Assembly (NCBI GenBank): GCA_045600765.1
Contig: JAZRYM010000072.1
Coordinates: 1-26,424 of the forward strand
Direction of reading: 5' to 3'
Source of the DNA: RGIG426 sp045600765
GTDB taxonomy: Bacteria; Bacillota; Clostridia; Oscillospirales; Acutalibacteraceae
Length of the DNA: 26,424 nucleotides
Shown: positions 1 to 8,747 of the stretch, in pieces
Position numbering within the stretch: the stretch's first letter is position 1
Layout of the letters: each line of letters starts with the position of its first letter
Made by a program: the position numbers and the translations under genes
The notes under the pieces: generated by a model
Databases searched by the model: none
What the model was told of the DNA's origin: nothing
What the model saw: the letters and a program-made list of their open reading frames with translations, nothing else

Positions 1-1566
1 GCGAGCTACACCATAACGGTGACGGGCGGCACAGCGGACAAACAGACCGCCCAATGGAACGATACGGTGAAGCTGACAGCCGGTGCTCCCGCAACGGGGA
101 TGAAGTTTGATAAATGGGTTGTGAGCAGCGGCTCGACGACGGTGAACTTTTTGAACGTCTATGAGACCAGCACCACCTTTACGATGCCGCCGGACAACGT
201 GTCGGTGGAGGCGACCTACAAATACATCAACTACACCGTGAAGGCGAATGGCGGTACGACAGACAAAACCGTTGCGCACTATGGTGAGACGGTGACGGTA
301 ACGCCCGAAAGCCGTAAAGGCTACCGTTTCACGAATTGGAGCAGCAGCGATGTGACCGTGTCGGCAGACAGTACCTTTACGATGCCGGCGAAGAACGTCG
401 AATTGACCGCCAACTTTGAGAAAGTTACTATTAATCCCGACCCGCCGGTGAAACCGACGCTCGGTTCCGCCAAGGCGGACGGTGCGAATGCCATTGTTAC
501 ATGGGACGCGGTGAACGGTGCCGCGGGCTACCGCGTGTATCGCAAGACCGCAGGCGGCAGTTTTGAGGTGCTTAAAGATGTGACAAGCGGCTTCGTAACC
601 ACTTGCACCGATGCGGATTTGGCGCAAGGCACCTACACCTACACGGTACAGGCGTATGTGGACGGTATCGACGACAAAGTGTTCGGCGAGTACGACCAAA
701 CCGGTGTGTCGGTGACCATCTTCTTCGGCACGCCGGCCCTTATCGGCGCGGAGGCTTCGACCGAGGGTATCACCGTGTCGTGGCAGGCGGTGCCCGGCGT
801 GACCGGATATCGGCTGTATCACAAAGTCGGAACGGAATGGAAGACGGTAAAAACCCTTGTCGGCGAAAATACCACGTCCTACCTTGCCAAAGGTCTTGAT
901 GCGGGCGAAACCTACACCTACACGGTGCAGGCGTATTACGACAGCGCGGTGACAGGCACGACGCAATGGTCGGATTACGACCAAACCGGCGTGTCGGCGA
1001 CGGCGCAGTTCGGCGCTCCCGAAACCGAGGCGCAGGCAAACGGAATGAAGATTACCATCAACTGGGAGTCGGTTCCAAACGCCGACGGCTACCGTGTCTA
1101 CCGCAAGACGGCGAACAACGCCTGGCGTACCGTCGCGGTAGTGGATGCGCCGACCACGACCTATACCGACGAAAACCCGATGGCGAACGTGGATTACACC
1201 TACACGGTGCAGGCGTACGCGCTGGTGGACGGCGAACCGGTTTACAGCACCTACGACACAGAGGGAATCACTAAAAAGGTGACGCTCAGCACGCCGGAAC
1301 TCTCCGAAGCGGAAGCGATGGAGGAGGGCGTTGTGGTGTCGTGGAAAGCGACGACCGGCGCGACCGGCTATCGACTCTATCGTTTTGATAATGAGAGCGG
1401 CAGCTGGAAGACGGTGAAAACGGTGCTCGGCATCAACACGACGAGCTACACTGACAAAAACGTGCGTGCCATGAAGGGCGCAAAATACACGGTGCAAGCG
1501 TTCCGCAGCGAGGACGGACTCATCGTGTGGAGTGACTACCAAGATGCCGGCGTGATTGCGCAATAA
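1..1566 (+). CDS. Secreted repeat protein, C-terminal part (InlB-type repeats plus FN3-like repeats); 5' end outside window
   Basis: The frame is open to the left edge, so the N-terminus, any signal peptide and the true length are missing. Two InlB/Flg_new-type repeats come first (about 1-228 and 229-429), each ending in a TFTMP...NV.. motif typical of bacterial surface proteins. Four fibronectin-III-like modules of about 90-95 residues follow, starting near 454, 730, 1015 and 1291. Each has a GYR(V/L)Y strand early and a YTVQA(Y/F) strand late. The protein ends VIAQ with no LPXTG, membrane anchor or S-layer domain after the last FN3 module, so any anchor must lie upstream. The likely role is extracellular binding or a spacer arm; the ligand is unknown. 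An intrinsic terminator follows directly. The repeat assignment is clear; the function is not. Confidence 0.85.
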   Translation, partial: ASYTITVTGGTADKQTAQWNDTVKLTAGAPATGMKFDKWVVSSGSTTVNFLNVYETSTTFTMPPDNVSVEATYKYINYTVKANGGTTDKTVAHYGETVTVTPESRKGYRFTNWSSSDVTVSADSTFTMPAKNVELTANFEKVTINPDPPVKPTLGSAKADGANAIVTWDAVNGAAGYRVYRKTAGGSFEVLKDVTSGFVTTCTDADLAQGTYTYTVQAYVDGIDDKVFGEYDQTGVSVTIFFGTPALIGAEASTEGITVSWQAVPGVTGYRLYHKVGTEWKTVKTLVGENTTSYLAKGLDAGETYTYTVQAYYDSAVTGTTQWSDYDQTGVSATAQFGAPETEAQANGMKITINWESVPNADGYRVYRKTANNAWRTVAVVDAPTTTYTDENPMANVDYTYTVQAYALVDGEPVYSTYDTEGITKKVTLSTPELSEAEAMEEGVVVSWKATTGATGYRLYRFDNESGSWKTVKTVLGINTTSYTDKNVRAMKGAKYTVQAFRSEDGLIVWSDYQDAGVIAQ

Positions 1567-1578
1567 ACCCAACTTTTC

Positions 1579-1609
1579 AAAAGCCCTGCCGAAGTTCGGC
1601 AGGGCTTTT
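1579..1609 (+). terminator. Intrinsic terminator after the repeat protein
   Basis: The arms AAAAGCCCTGCC and GGCAGGGCTTTT pair perfectly around GAAGTTC, with a U-run formed by the right arm. It starts 12 nt after the stop codon at 1566 and sits just before the next promoter. The A-rich left arm could let it work in both directions. Confidence 0.9.
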
Positions 1610-1614
1610 CGCTG

Positions 1615-1643
1615 TTGACGAACGATTTTTCGTGTGCTATAAT
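1615..1643 (+). promoter_or_regulatory. Sigma-A promoter for nadE-pncB
   Basis: The -35 box TTGACG (1615-1620) and the -10 box TATAAT (1638-1643) are separated by exactly 17 nt. It lies directly after the terminator of the previous gene and about 43 nt before the nadE start, so it probably drives nadE, pncB and possibly trxA. Confidence 0.88.
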
Positions 1644-1686
1644 AGGGACAATTTGGAAATTCTTTGAAGAAATGGGATGAAAGCCG

Positions 1687-2412
1687 ATGTTTGATGCGGT
1701 TAAAGTGAAAAACGGGTGTGTGGCGTGGATTCGCGACTTTTTTGAAAAAAACGGTGCGGATTGCAATGCCGTTGTCGGCATTTCCGGCGGCAAAGACAGT
1801 TCGGTGGTTGCCGCCCTCTGTGCAGAAGCGCTCGGAAAAGACCGCGTTATCGGTGTGCTGATGCCCTGCGGTGAGCAGGCGGACATCGATATGGCGCAAC
1901 TGCTTGTGTCGCATTTGGGCATCCGTTCGGTGGTTGTCAACATAAAAGACGCGGTGGAGGGGATTGCAGGTGCTATTCCGTTTCCGCTGTCCGCGCAAAG
2001 CCGTACAAATTTGCCGCCGCGCGTGCGGATGACGACACTGTACGCCGTGTCGCAGAGCCAAAACGGGCGAGTTGCGAACACCTGCAACTTGTCGGAGGAT
2101 TATGTCGGCTATTCCACCCGCTACGGCGATTGGGTGGGGGATTTCAGCCCGTGTTCGCGCTTGACGGTGGCGGAAGTCAAACAAATCGGACGGGTACTCG
2201 GACTTCCCGACGTGCTGGTAGACAAAGTGCCGATTGACGGGCTTTGCGGCAAGACGGACGAGGAGAATTTAGGGTTTACCTACGCCGAGTTAGACCGCTA
2301 TATCCGCGAGGGCGTGATAGACGACCCCGCGAAAAAGGAGAAAATTGACCGTCTCCACCGCCAAAACCAATTTAAGCTGGAACTGATGCCCGTGTTTGAA
2401 CCGGAATTTTGA
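1687..2412 (+). CDS. nadE: NH3-dependent NAD(+) synthetase
   Basis: This is the last step of NAD biosynthesis: ATP-dependent amidation of deamido-NAD to NAD in the cytosol. At 241 aa it is only the synthetase domain, with no N-terminal glutaminase domain, so it is expected to use free ammonia. The PP-loop SGGKDS lies at residues 33-38 and pyrophosphate and adenylate contacts follow from this family signature. The C-terminal segment with GKTDEENLGFTYAELD matches the conserved NadE TDE-(D/N)-LG-(x)-Y region. The ATG at 1687 follows a weak GGGATG-like ribosome-binding site. pncB starts 14 nt downstream, so the two form an NAD synthesis/salvage unit; nadD is not in the window. Identity is confident. 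Confidence 0.95.
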   Translation: MFDAVKVKNGCVAWIRDFFEKNGADCNAVVGISGGKDSSVVAALCAEALGKDRVIGVLMPCGEQADIDMAQLLVSHLGIRSVVVNIKDAVEGIAGAIPFPLSAQSRTNLPPRVRMTTLYAVSQSQNGRVANTCNLSEDYVGYSTRYGDWVGDFSPCSRLTVAEVKQIGRVLGLPDVLVDKVPIDGLCGKTDEENLGFTYAELDRYIREGVIDDPAKKEKIDRLHRQNQFKLELMPVFEPEF

Positions 2413-2426
2413 AAGGATGACACACG

Positions 2427-3620
2427 ATGAAACTGGAACCGATTATCGTCTCGCTGCTTGATACCGACTTGTATAAATTCAATATGGATCAGGTCATTTT
2501 CCACAAACATACCGACCTTTGCGGGCAATACTATTTTAAGTGCCGCAACGAAGACGTGGTGTTTACGCGGGAGATGTTGGACGAAATCAACGGGCAGATT
2601 GACCATCTGTGCTCGCTGAGATTTACAAAAAAGGAACTGGATTATCTCCGCTCCATTCGGTTCATTAAGAACGACTATGTAGAATTTTTGCGGCTGTGGC
2701 GTCCGATTCGCGAATACGTCGAAACGGGACTTTCGCCCGACGGAAAACTGTCCATTGTGGTCAGCGGCCCGCTTTTTTCGGCGATGCAGTTTGAGATTTA
2801 TCTTCTGGAAATCGTCAACGAGGTGTATTTCCGTTTCAGCTACGACTATGAGGAATTGCTCGCTTCCGCCAAAGAGCGGTTAGACCACAAGATTGCCGCG
2901 TTTCGGGACGGGACGTATACCTTCCGGTTCGCGGAATTCGGTTGCCGCCGTCGGTTGTCGCGCGAGTGGGAAGACGTGGTTATTCGCCGTCTCGCGACCG
3001 AGACGAACAACTGTGTCGGTACGTCTAACGTGTATTTTGCGATGAAATATAACCTGACTCCGATTGGCACCTACGCCCACGAATTTGTGCAGATGTATCA
3101 GGGCATCGACTCCATTCCGCTCGCGTATACGAACCACTACGCGATGAAAGACTGGTACGAGGAATACCAGGGCGATAACGGTACGGCACTCACCGATACG
3201 ATTACGACCGATTTGTTTTTGCTCGACTTTAACCGCTCGATGGTCAACAACTACACCGGTGTGCGCCACGACAGCGGTGACCCGTTCAAGTGGGGCGAAA
3301 AAATCATCGCGCACTATAAAAAATACGACGTAGACCCGCGAACGAAACTGCTTTTGTTCAGCGACGGGCTTGATTTTGACCACGCGCAAGCACTGTACGA
3401 CAATTTCCGCGACCGCGCCAAAGTGTCGTTCGGTATCGGCACATTTTGCACCAACGATACGCGCGAGGAATCGCTCAACATCGTCATTAAACTGCAATTC
3501 GTGAACGACCGTCCGGTTGCGAAACTGTCCGATGCGCCGGACAAAGCGATGTGCCGTGATGAGGAGTATTTAGAATATTTGCGCCGTTCGGTGGATTTTC
3601 GCTTAAAACGGGAGAAATAA
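2427..3620 (+). CDS. pncB: Nicotinate phosphoribosyltransferase
   Basis: PncB converts nicotinate and PRPP to nicotinate mononucleotide, the entry of the Preiss-Handler salvage route that NadE finishes. The protein is 397 aa, the normal length. Visible family marks are YKFNMDQ near the N-terminus, GTYAHEF with His218 (the position of the transiently phosphorylated histidine in PncB), and RHDSGDP at 280-286, the phosphoribosyl-binding region. The start ATG is preceded by GAAAGGATG. It is 14 nt behind nadE and shares its promoter, so salvage and amidation are co-expressed. I see nothing unusual in the sequence. Confidence 0.95.
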   Translation: MKLEPIIVSLLDTDLYKFNMDQVIFHKHTDLCGQYYFKCRNEDVVFTREMLDEINGQIDHLCSLRFTKKELDYLRSIRFIKNDYVEFLRLWRPIREYVETGLSPDGKLSIVVSGPLFSAMQFEIYLLEIVNEVYFRFSYDYEELLASAKERLDHKIAAFRDGTYTFRFAEFGCRRRLSREWEDVVIRRLATETNNCVGTSNVYFAMKYNLTPIGTYAHEFVQMYQGIDSIPLAYTNHYAMKDWYEEYQGDNGTALTDTITTDLFLLDFNRSMVNNYTGVRHDSGDPFKWGEKIIAHYKKYDVDPRTKLLLFSDGLDFDHAQALYDNFRDRAKVSFGIGTFCTNDTREESLNIVIKLQFVNDRPVAKLSDAPDKAMCRDEEYLEYLRRSVDFRLKREK

Positions 3621-3661
3621 GGAAATCCTAAACCAAAGAAAAGAAGAAAGGAAGTGTCGGT

Positions 3662-3967
3662 ATGGAACTGGAACTGACCGCTGAAAATTTTAATGAAAAC
3701 GTGCTCGAAAGCGCGCTTCCCGTGCTGGTTGATTTTTGGGCGACGTGGTGCGGGCCGTGCCGGATGATGGCACCCATTGTGGAGGAGATTACACACGAAT
3801 ACGACGGGAAAGTGAACGTCGGCAAACTGAACGTCGATGACGAGCCGGAGCTCGCCGCCGCATTTGACATTGACAGTATTCCTACGCTGATGATGTTCAA
3901 AAACGGGCAAGTGACGGGAACGCTTGTCGGACTTCACAAAAAAGAAGACGTTGTGGCGTTATTTTGA
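3662..3967 (+). CDS. trxA: Thioredoxin
   Basis: This is a small cytosolic dithiol oxidoreductase of 101 aa with the complete active site WCGPC (residues 29-33) preceded by VDFWA, and the cis-proline segment SIPTLMMFKNG. There is no signal peptide, so it is cytoplasmic. The ribosome-binding site GAAAGGAAG lies just before ATG 3662. It is 41 nt behind pncB with no visible promoter in the gap, so it may be read with the NAD genes. It ends at a strong intrinsic terminator. The final helix is somewhat short compared with E. coli TrxA (108 aa). No thioredoxin reductase is nearby. Confidence 0.93.
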   Translation: MELELTAENFNENVLESALPVLVDFWATWCGPCRMMAPIVEEITHEYDGKVNVGKLNVDDEPELAAAFDIDSIPTLMMFKNGQVTGTLVGLHKKEDVVALF

Positions 3968-3980
3968 GCGCCATAAAATG

Positions 3981-4014
3981 AAAGAGGTTTACTTGGAAGT
4001 AGACCTCTTTTTTT
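3981..4014 (+). terminator. Intrinsic terminator after trxA
   Basis: The arms AAAGAGGTTTACTT (3981-3994) and AAGTAGACCTCTTT (3997-4010) pair with one G-T wobble, followed by a T-run. It closes the nadE-pncB-trxA unit. Confidence 0.9.
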
Positions 4015-4057
4015 GCGCTTTTTCGCGGTTTTCGGCGGTTTTCTCCGAGGGATTGCA

Positions 4058-4086
4058 TTGACTTTTGGCATTGTGGGTAGTATAAT
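4058..4086 (+). promoter_or_regulatory. Sigma-A promoter for the lipoprotein/two-component operon
   Basis: The -35 box TTGACT (4058-4063) and the consensus -10 box TATAAT (4081-4086) are separated by 17 nt. It lies 33 nt before the lipoprotein start and downstream of the trxA terminator, so it probably drives the lipoprotein, response regulator, kinase, DUF1385 gene and prmC as one transcript. Confidence 0.88.
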
Positions 4087-4119
4087 AAACTAAATATAGG
4101 ATAAAAGGGGGAGTGTCGG

Positions 4120-5493
4120 TTGCAACGGTTGTGGAAACGGTTTATCAAAACCGCCGTGTGTCTTACGCTGTGCGTGTTGCTGTGCGGCTGTTCCGTTTTG
4201 GAACTGAACACTTCTCAAAATTTGGCGCCGCCCGCCGCCACCGGCGACGAGGAGGCCATTCAGACCGCGCTTGAAACCTTTATTGCGGGTGAATACGGCT
4301 CTGCCGCCACCACCCAGTATAAACTGAAATATCCTCATTCCGGCGACTACCGCACCGCCTTTATCGTGCAGGATGTGGACAACGATAATGCGGCGGAGGC
4401 GTTTGCGTTTTACACGTTGTCGGAGGAGCAACCGCTCGCGCACGTCAATTACCTGCGCAAGCAGGGGAAATCGTGGGAGAGTATTGCCGACATTGAAAGC
4501 GAGAGTGCCGATATTCGCGAGGTGCGCTTTTCCGATTTGAACGGCGACGGACGTTTGGAACTGCTTATCGGTTATGAAATTGCCATTGCCCGTGACAGTC
4601 GCTTGTCGCTCTACCGCTTGTCGAAACTCGCGATGACGGAACTCGACTCTTTTTGGTACACCGACTTTTTGGTGGACCGCGTTGTGAGTGCCGCACAAAA
4701 CGACGTCGTGCTTTTTCACATCAGCAACTCGGAATACGAGGTGGAAGCGTCGCTCATTTCGATGCAGAACGGGGAACTGAAAACCCGCGGAAGAACCGAT
4801 TTGGACGGCTATATCGAACGATTTGACGCGATGGACAGTTGTTCGCTCGGAAACGGCATCGTGGGTATTTTTGCCGATTGCGAAAAGGAAAACGACACCC
4901 TCGTTACCGAATTGCTCGTGTGGGACGGTAAACACTTAACGGCACCGCTCTACGACCCCTATGCCAACGTGACGGTGGCATCGGCGCGGACATCGGGATT
5001 GCGTTTTTGTGACGTGGACGGCGACGGCGTGTTCGAATGGCCCGTTTCCGAGAAGTTGCCGCTTCCCGCAAGCGAAGATGGCGATATACTGTGGCTGACA
5101 CGGTGGTGCTCCTATGACGCGGCGGAGAAAGAATGTGTTACCGAATTTTATGCGGTGACGGTGCCGCAAGATGGCTATCTATTGCGCGTGGACGATGCGT
5201 GGCTCGGCGCGCTGTGTGCGGCATACGACAAGAGCGCTCACCGGATGGAGCTGTTTTATAAGACGGAAGAACGCGAAACGCTCGAATGTGTTATTCGAAA
5301 CAGTTCTGCCGAGGATGCCACTCCGGTGGAGAATGCGACCGGCGCGGTTGGACAACCGGCGCCGCGCGTGTATAAGACGGTGACGCTCAAAGGTAGCGGC
5401 ACGGAATACCGCGTGTGGTGGAACGAGGACAAAAAAGCGGCACTTTCATTAGACCTCAATGATATTTTGTACCGTATGACGGTGCTTTCGTAA
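4120..5493 (+). CDS. Lipoprotein with calcium-loop-like (FG-GAP/VCBS-type) motifs, unknown function
   Basis: The 457-aa protein has a basic N-terminus, a hydrophobic segment and the lipobox LCGC with Cys24, so it should be exported and lipidated. Translation starts at TTG 4120, seven bases after GGGGGAG (4107-4113); the lipobox position supports this start. Three acidic loops, DVDNDN (85-90), DLNGDG (139-144) and DVDGDG (298-303), resemble the metal-binding turns of FG-GAP/VCBS beta-propeller blades. The rest looks beta-rich and lacks catalytic motifs I recognise. It is the first gene of an operon with a response regulator and sensor kinase starting 14 nt downstream, so it may be an accessory sensor or a cell-envelope protein under their control. 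That role is inference. Confidence 0.8.
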   Translation: MQRLWKRFIKTAVCLTLCVLLCGCSVLELNTSQNLAPPAATGDEEAIQTALETFIAGEYGSAATTQYKLKYPHSGDYRTAFIVQDVDNDNAAEAFAFYTLSEEQPLAHVNYLRKQGKSWESIADIESESADIREVRFSDLNGDGRLELLIGYEIAIARDSRLSLYRLSKLAMTELDSFWYTDFLVDRVVSAAQNDVVLFHISNSEYEVEASLISMQNGELKTRGRTDLDGYIERFDAMDSCSLGNGIVGIFADCEKENDTLVTELLVWDGKHLTAPLYDPYANVTVASARTSGLRFCDVDGDGVFEWPVSEKLPLPASEDGDILWLTRWCSYDAAEKECVTEFYAVTVPQDGYLLRVDDAWLGALCAAYDKSAHRMELFYKTEERETLECVIRNSSAEDATPVENATGAVGQPAPRVYKTVTLKGSGTEYRVWWNEDKKAALSLDLNDILYRMTVLS

Positions 5494-5506
5494 AGGAGGC
5501 GGTTTT

Positions 5507-6217
5507 GTGAAACGGATTTTGATTTGTGAGGACGAAGCGTCCATCCGCGACTTTGTCGTGCTGTATATGAAACGAGCGGGTTTTGCCGTTTTGGAAGCCG
5601 GCTCGGGCGAGGAAGCGCTTGACAAGTTTACCGCTTCCGAAGAAGCGGGCGAGCCGGTGGATATTGCCCTTTTAGACGTGATGCTTCCCGGTATCAACGG
5701 GTTTGAGGTGTGCCGTCGTTTGCGCGAAAAAAGCGATACGATGGGCATTATTATGCTGACCGCGCGCACGCAGGAGGCGGAGAAAGTCAGCGGACTTCAA
5801 AACGGCGCGGACGATTACGTCACCAAACCGTTTAGCCCGTCGGAACTGGTGGCGCGGGTGGATGCGCTTTACCGCCGCCTTTCCAAAACGCGCACCGCCG
5901 ATGCGGTGACCTATCAAGAGGAAATCGTTTCAGGCGAATTTACCTTAAACGTGCGCAGTCGTACCCTCAAAAAGAACGGGGAACAGATTGACTTGACCCA
6001 GGTGGAATTTCAAATTCTCGAATATTTTTTCCGCAATCCCGGACAGACGTTCAGCCGCACCGATATTCTCGGTCGTGTGTGGGGCGAGGATTACTACGGC
6101 GACGACAAGATTGTGGATGTGAATATCCGCCGCTTGCGGATGAAACTGGAAACGGATGCCTCCGCGCCGAAACACATTTGTACCGTGTGGGGGCAGGGGT
6201 ACGTCTTTAACCCGTAA
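5507..6217 (+). CDS. OmpR/PhoB-family response regulator
   Basis: This is a cytosolic DNA-binding transcription factor of 236 aa. The receiver domain (about 1-120) has the acidic pair E8/D9, the phospho-acceptor Asp57 in LLDVMLP, the TAR switch segment and Lys in VTKPFSP. The C-terminal winged-helix domain has the family segment DVNIRRLRMKLE followed by a YVF hairpin end. The start is GTG 5507 after a near-perfect AAAGGAGG. The gene for its probable partner kinase starts 50 nt downstream. Target genes cannot be read from the sequence; envelope or cell-wall stress control is common for this family but not shown here. Confidence 0.93.
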   Translation: MKRILICEDEASIRDFVVLYMKRAGFAVLEAGSGEEALDKFTASEEAGEPVDIALLDVMLPGINGFEVCRRLREKSDTMGIIMLTARTQEAEKVSGLQNGADDYVTKPFSPSELVARVDALYRRLSKTRTADAVTYQEEIVSGEFTLNVRSRTLKKNGEQIDLTQVEFQILEYFFRNPGQTFSRTDILGRVWGEDYYGDDKIVDVNIRRLRMKLETDASAPKHICTVWGQGYVFNP

Positions 6218-6267
6218 ATTGTAACGTAGGAAAAACGGCGAAAAATCAACGGAAAGGAGCGACGACA

Positions 6268-7698
6268 ATGGCAATAAAACGTGTGACCGGCATCACCAAA
6301 CGATGGCTTTTGAACGGTCTTGGGACGGTGTTTGTGTTTTTGGCATTGCTTGTCGTCGCGTTCATTTTGCTGACCCGCAACTACTATTACCGCAGTGTGC
6401 AGTCGAACCTGCTCTCCTATGCGAACAGCTCGGCGGATTTGTTTGAGCGGTATATGCAAGGCGGCAACTACGATTTGGAATCGGGTTTGCGGGATTTTGT
6501 CGCCAATTTCCAAGACAAAGAGGTTGTGGAAACGCAACTGATTAACAACGAGGGCGCGATTGTGCTTACCTCGACCGGTTTCGGTCGTGCGGGTGAGACG
6601 GCGCCCGATTGGCAGGAGACGGCGAACGGGAACAACCATACCGCTTCGTGGCGCGGGAAATCTTCCGGCGGCGAAAACGTCATGTCGGTGTGCGTGCGGA
6701 TTTCCGAAAAAGGCGCGAAAACCGCTTACGGGTTACGCTACGTCACCTCGCTTCGGCTCGTGAACGCGGAGATGCGCTCCACCATTTTGCTCATCATCGT
6801 CATCGCGCTGTCGGTGCTCTTTTTCGTTATGCTTTCCAACTCCTATTTTGTCAGCACCATCATCAATCCCGTGAAAGAAATCGGGCGCACGGCGCGCAAC
6901 ATTGCGCTCGGGCACTATGACGTGCGTATCGAAAAACGCTACAACGACGAAATCGGCGAACTGACCGATACTATCAACTATATGGCGGGAGAAATCGCCA
7001 CCGCCGAACAGATGAAAAACGAATTTATCTCCTCCGTGTCGCACGAATTGCGTACCCCGCTCACCTCGATAAAAGGGTGGAGCGAGACGTTGTCCGAACT
7101 CGGTACGGAAGACGAGGAAATGACCAAAAAAGGGTTAAAAGTGATTTCCGGCGAAACCGACCGCTTAGCGCGTATTGTGGAAGATTTGCTTGACTTTTCG
7201 CGGATGCAAAGCGGACGGTTTTCCGTCCAATTTGAAAAAATGGATTTGCTCGCCGAGGTGGAGGACAGCGTGGCGCTCTACCGCGACCGCGCAAAACGCG
7301 AGGGAATTATCCTCAAATATATGGAAACCGCCTACGCGACACTCCCTATTGAGGGTGACCGTATTCGCCTGCGCCAAGTGCTTGTCAACGTGATTGACAA
7401 CGCGATTAAATACTCCAAAGCCGGCGGCACGGTGCGGGTGGAAGCGGCGGAAATCGGCGAGTATGCCCAAGTGGTTGTCAGCGATACCGGTATCGGTATC
7501 TCGGACGAGGATTTACAGCACATTACCGACAAGTTCTATCGCGCCGGCAAAAACGGCGGGATTCCCGGTTCCGGAATCGGGCTTGCCGTTGTGGATGAGA
7601 TTATTAAAAAGCATAATGGGACGTTGGAAATCGAAAGTGACGAGGGAATCGGCACGACGGTGATTATCACGTTACCGAAAAAACAACCGTTAGATTAA
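6268..7698 (+). CDS. Sensor histidine kinase (HAMP-HisKA-HATPase)
   Basis: This 476-aa membrane kinase should phosphorylate the response regulator encoded just upstream. The domains in order are TM1 (about 12-36), an extracytoplasmic sensor of about 135 residues, TM2 (about 171-194), HAMP (about 194-246), HisKA with the H-box SHELRTPLTS and phospho-His259, and a HATPase domain with the N-box NVIDNAIKYS, G1 DTGIGIS and G2 GSGIGLAV. All catalytic boxes are intact. The sensor region is short and has no motif I recognise. The start is ATG 6268 after GGAAAGGAG. The classic PhoR/WalK-like architecture fits Firmicutes, but the signal is unknown. Confidence 0.94.
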   Translation: MAIKRVTGITKRWLLNGLGTVFVFLALLVVAFILLTRNYYYRSVQSNLLSYANSSADLFERYMQGGNYDLESGLRDFVANFQDKEVVETQLINNEGAIVLTSTGFGRAGETAPDWQETANGNNHTASWRGKSSGGENVMSVCVRISEKGAKTAYGLRYVTSLRLVNAEMRSTILLIIVIALSVLFFVMLSNSYFVSTIINPVKEIGRTARNIALGHYDVRIEKRYNDEIGELTDTINYMAGEIATAEQMKNEFISSVSHELRTPLTSIKGWSETLSELGTEDEEMTKKGLKVISGETDRLARIVEDLLDFSRMQSGRFSVQFEKMDLLAEVEDSVALYRDRAKREGIILKYMETAYATLPIEGDRIRLRQVLVNVIDNAIKYSKAGGTVRVEAAEIGEYAQVVVSDTGIGISDEDLQHITDKFYRAGKNGGIPGSGIGLAVVDEIIKKHNGTLEIESDEGIGTTVIITLPKKQPLD

Positions 7699-7713
7699 CA
7701 AAAAGGAGTCAGT

Positions 7714-8742
7714 ATGAGCAAAGAACAGTCTTGCCCCGCAAAATACACCTCCATCGGCGGTCAGGCGCTGATTGAGGGCGTGATGATGCGCGGGCCGAAA
7801 AAAACCGCCATGGCGGTGCGCCACGCGGAAACCAAAGAAATCCAGATGAAAGAATGGGAAAACGGCGCCTCCCGCAAAGGCTTTTTCTGGAAAACCCCGT
7901 TTGTCCGCGGTATTTTCAACTTTGTGGATTCGCTGGTACAGGGGTATAAAGCGCTGATGCTTTCGGTCGATATGTCCGGTATGGGCGACGAGGAAGTGGA
8001 AAACGCCAAAGCCGAAAAAGAGGTCAAAAAATTGAGCGACGGCCCGCTGTTCGCTGTGTTGATGGTGATTAGTTGCGTGCTCGGCGTGGCGCTCGGTGTC
8101 GGGCTGTTTATCTGGCTTCCCATTCAGATTTACAATCTGCTTAAAGGCGCTATTCCCGCGCTTGACAACCGCTTTTTACAGTCGTTCTGTGAGGGACTTT
8201 TACGCATTATCATCTTTATTGCCTATATTTCCGCGACGGCGCTGATGAAAGATATTCGCCGTGTGTACCAGTACCACGGCGCGGAGCACAAGACCATTTT
8301 CTGCTATGAGCACAAACTCCCGCTGACGGTGGAAAACGTCAAAAAACAAGTGCGTTTCCATCCGCGTTGCGGTACCAGCTTTATGATTTTAATGCTCCTC
8401 ATCGGCATCTTTTTCTCGATGATTATTCCGCACAACATCCCGTCGCTGTTGCGCGCCGCGATTAAAATTTTGATGATTCCGATTGTGATGGGTGTCGGCT
8501 ACGAGGCGATTAAACTCGCCGGTCGGAAAGACAACAAATTTACCCGTATCATTTCCGCGCCGGGACTTTGGGTGCAACGCATTACCACCAAAGAGCCGGA
8601 AGATGAGATGATTGAATGCGCGATTGCCTCTTTTGTCGAGGTGTTGCCGGAAGACGACCCGGCGCGTGAAACGGCGCTTTCGGTTGCGTGGACGTGGTAT
8701 GAGGACGGCAAAGAAGACGAGAAATCCAACGAAATCGGGTGA
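7714..8742 (+). CDS. DUF1385 family membrane protein (YqhQ-like)
   Basis: The 342-aa protein has the family start signature GGQALIEGVMMRGP near residues 16-29 and the central motif YHGAEHKTIFCYE, followed by a Cys-containing FHPRCGTSF segment. Several hydrophobic helices (near residues 110-140, 165-185, 220-245 and 250-270) make it an integral membrane protein. The family is widespread in Firmicutes and has no firmly established biochemical role that I know of. It starts at ATG 7714 after AAAGGAG, 15 nt behind the kinase gene, and its stop overlaps or abuts prmC. DUF1385 next to prmC is a common clostridial arrangement, which supports the call. Confidence 0.9.
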   Translation: MSKEQSCPAKYTSIGGQALIEGVMMRGPKKTAMAVRHAETKEIQMKEWENGASRKGFFWKTPFVRGIFNFVDSLVQGYKALMLSVDMSGMGDEEVENAKAEKEVKKLSDGPLFAVLMVISCVLGVALGVGLFIWLPIQIYNLLKGAIPALDNRFLQSFCEGLLRIIIFIAYISATALMKDIRRVYQYHGAEHKTIFCYEHKLPLTVENVKKQVRFHPRCGTSFMILMLLIGIFFSMIIPHNIPSLLRAAIKILMIPIVMGVGYEAIKLAGRKDNKFTRIISAPGLWVQRITTKEPEDEMIECAIASFVEVLPEDDPARETALSVAWTWYEDGKEDEKSNEIG

Positions 8743-8747
8743 AAACA

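Noticed and set aside
1567..1686. Possible riboswitch upstream of nadE
   Set aside because: The interval is filled by a terminator and promoter; the leader after the -10 box is only about 43 nt and shows no conserved structured core.
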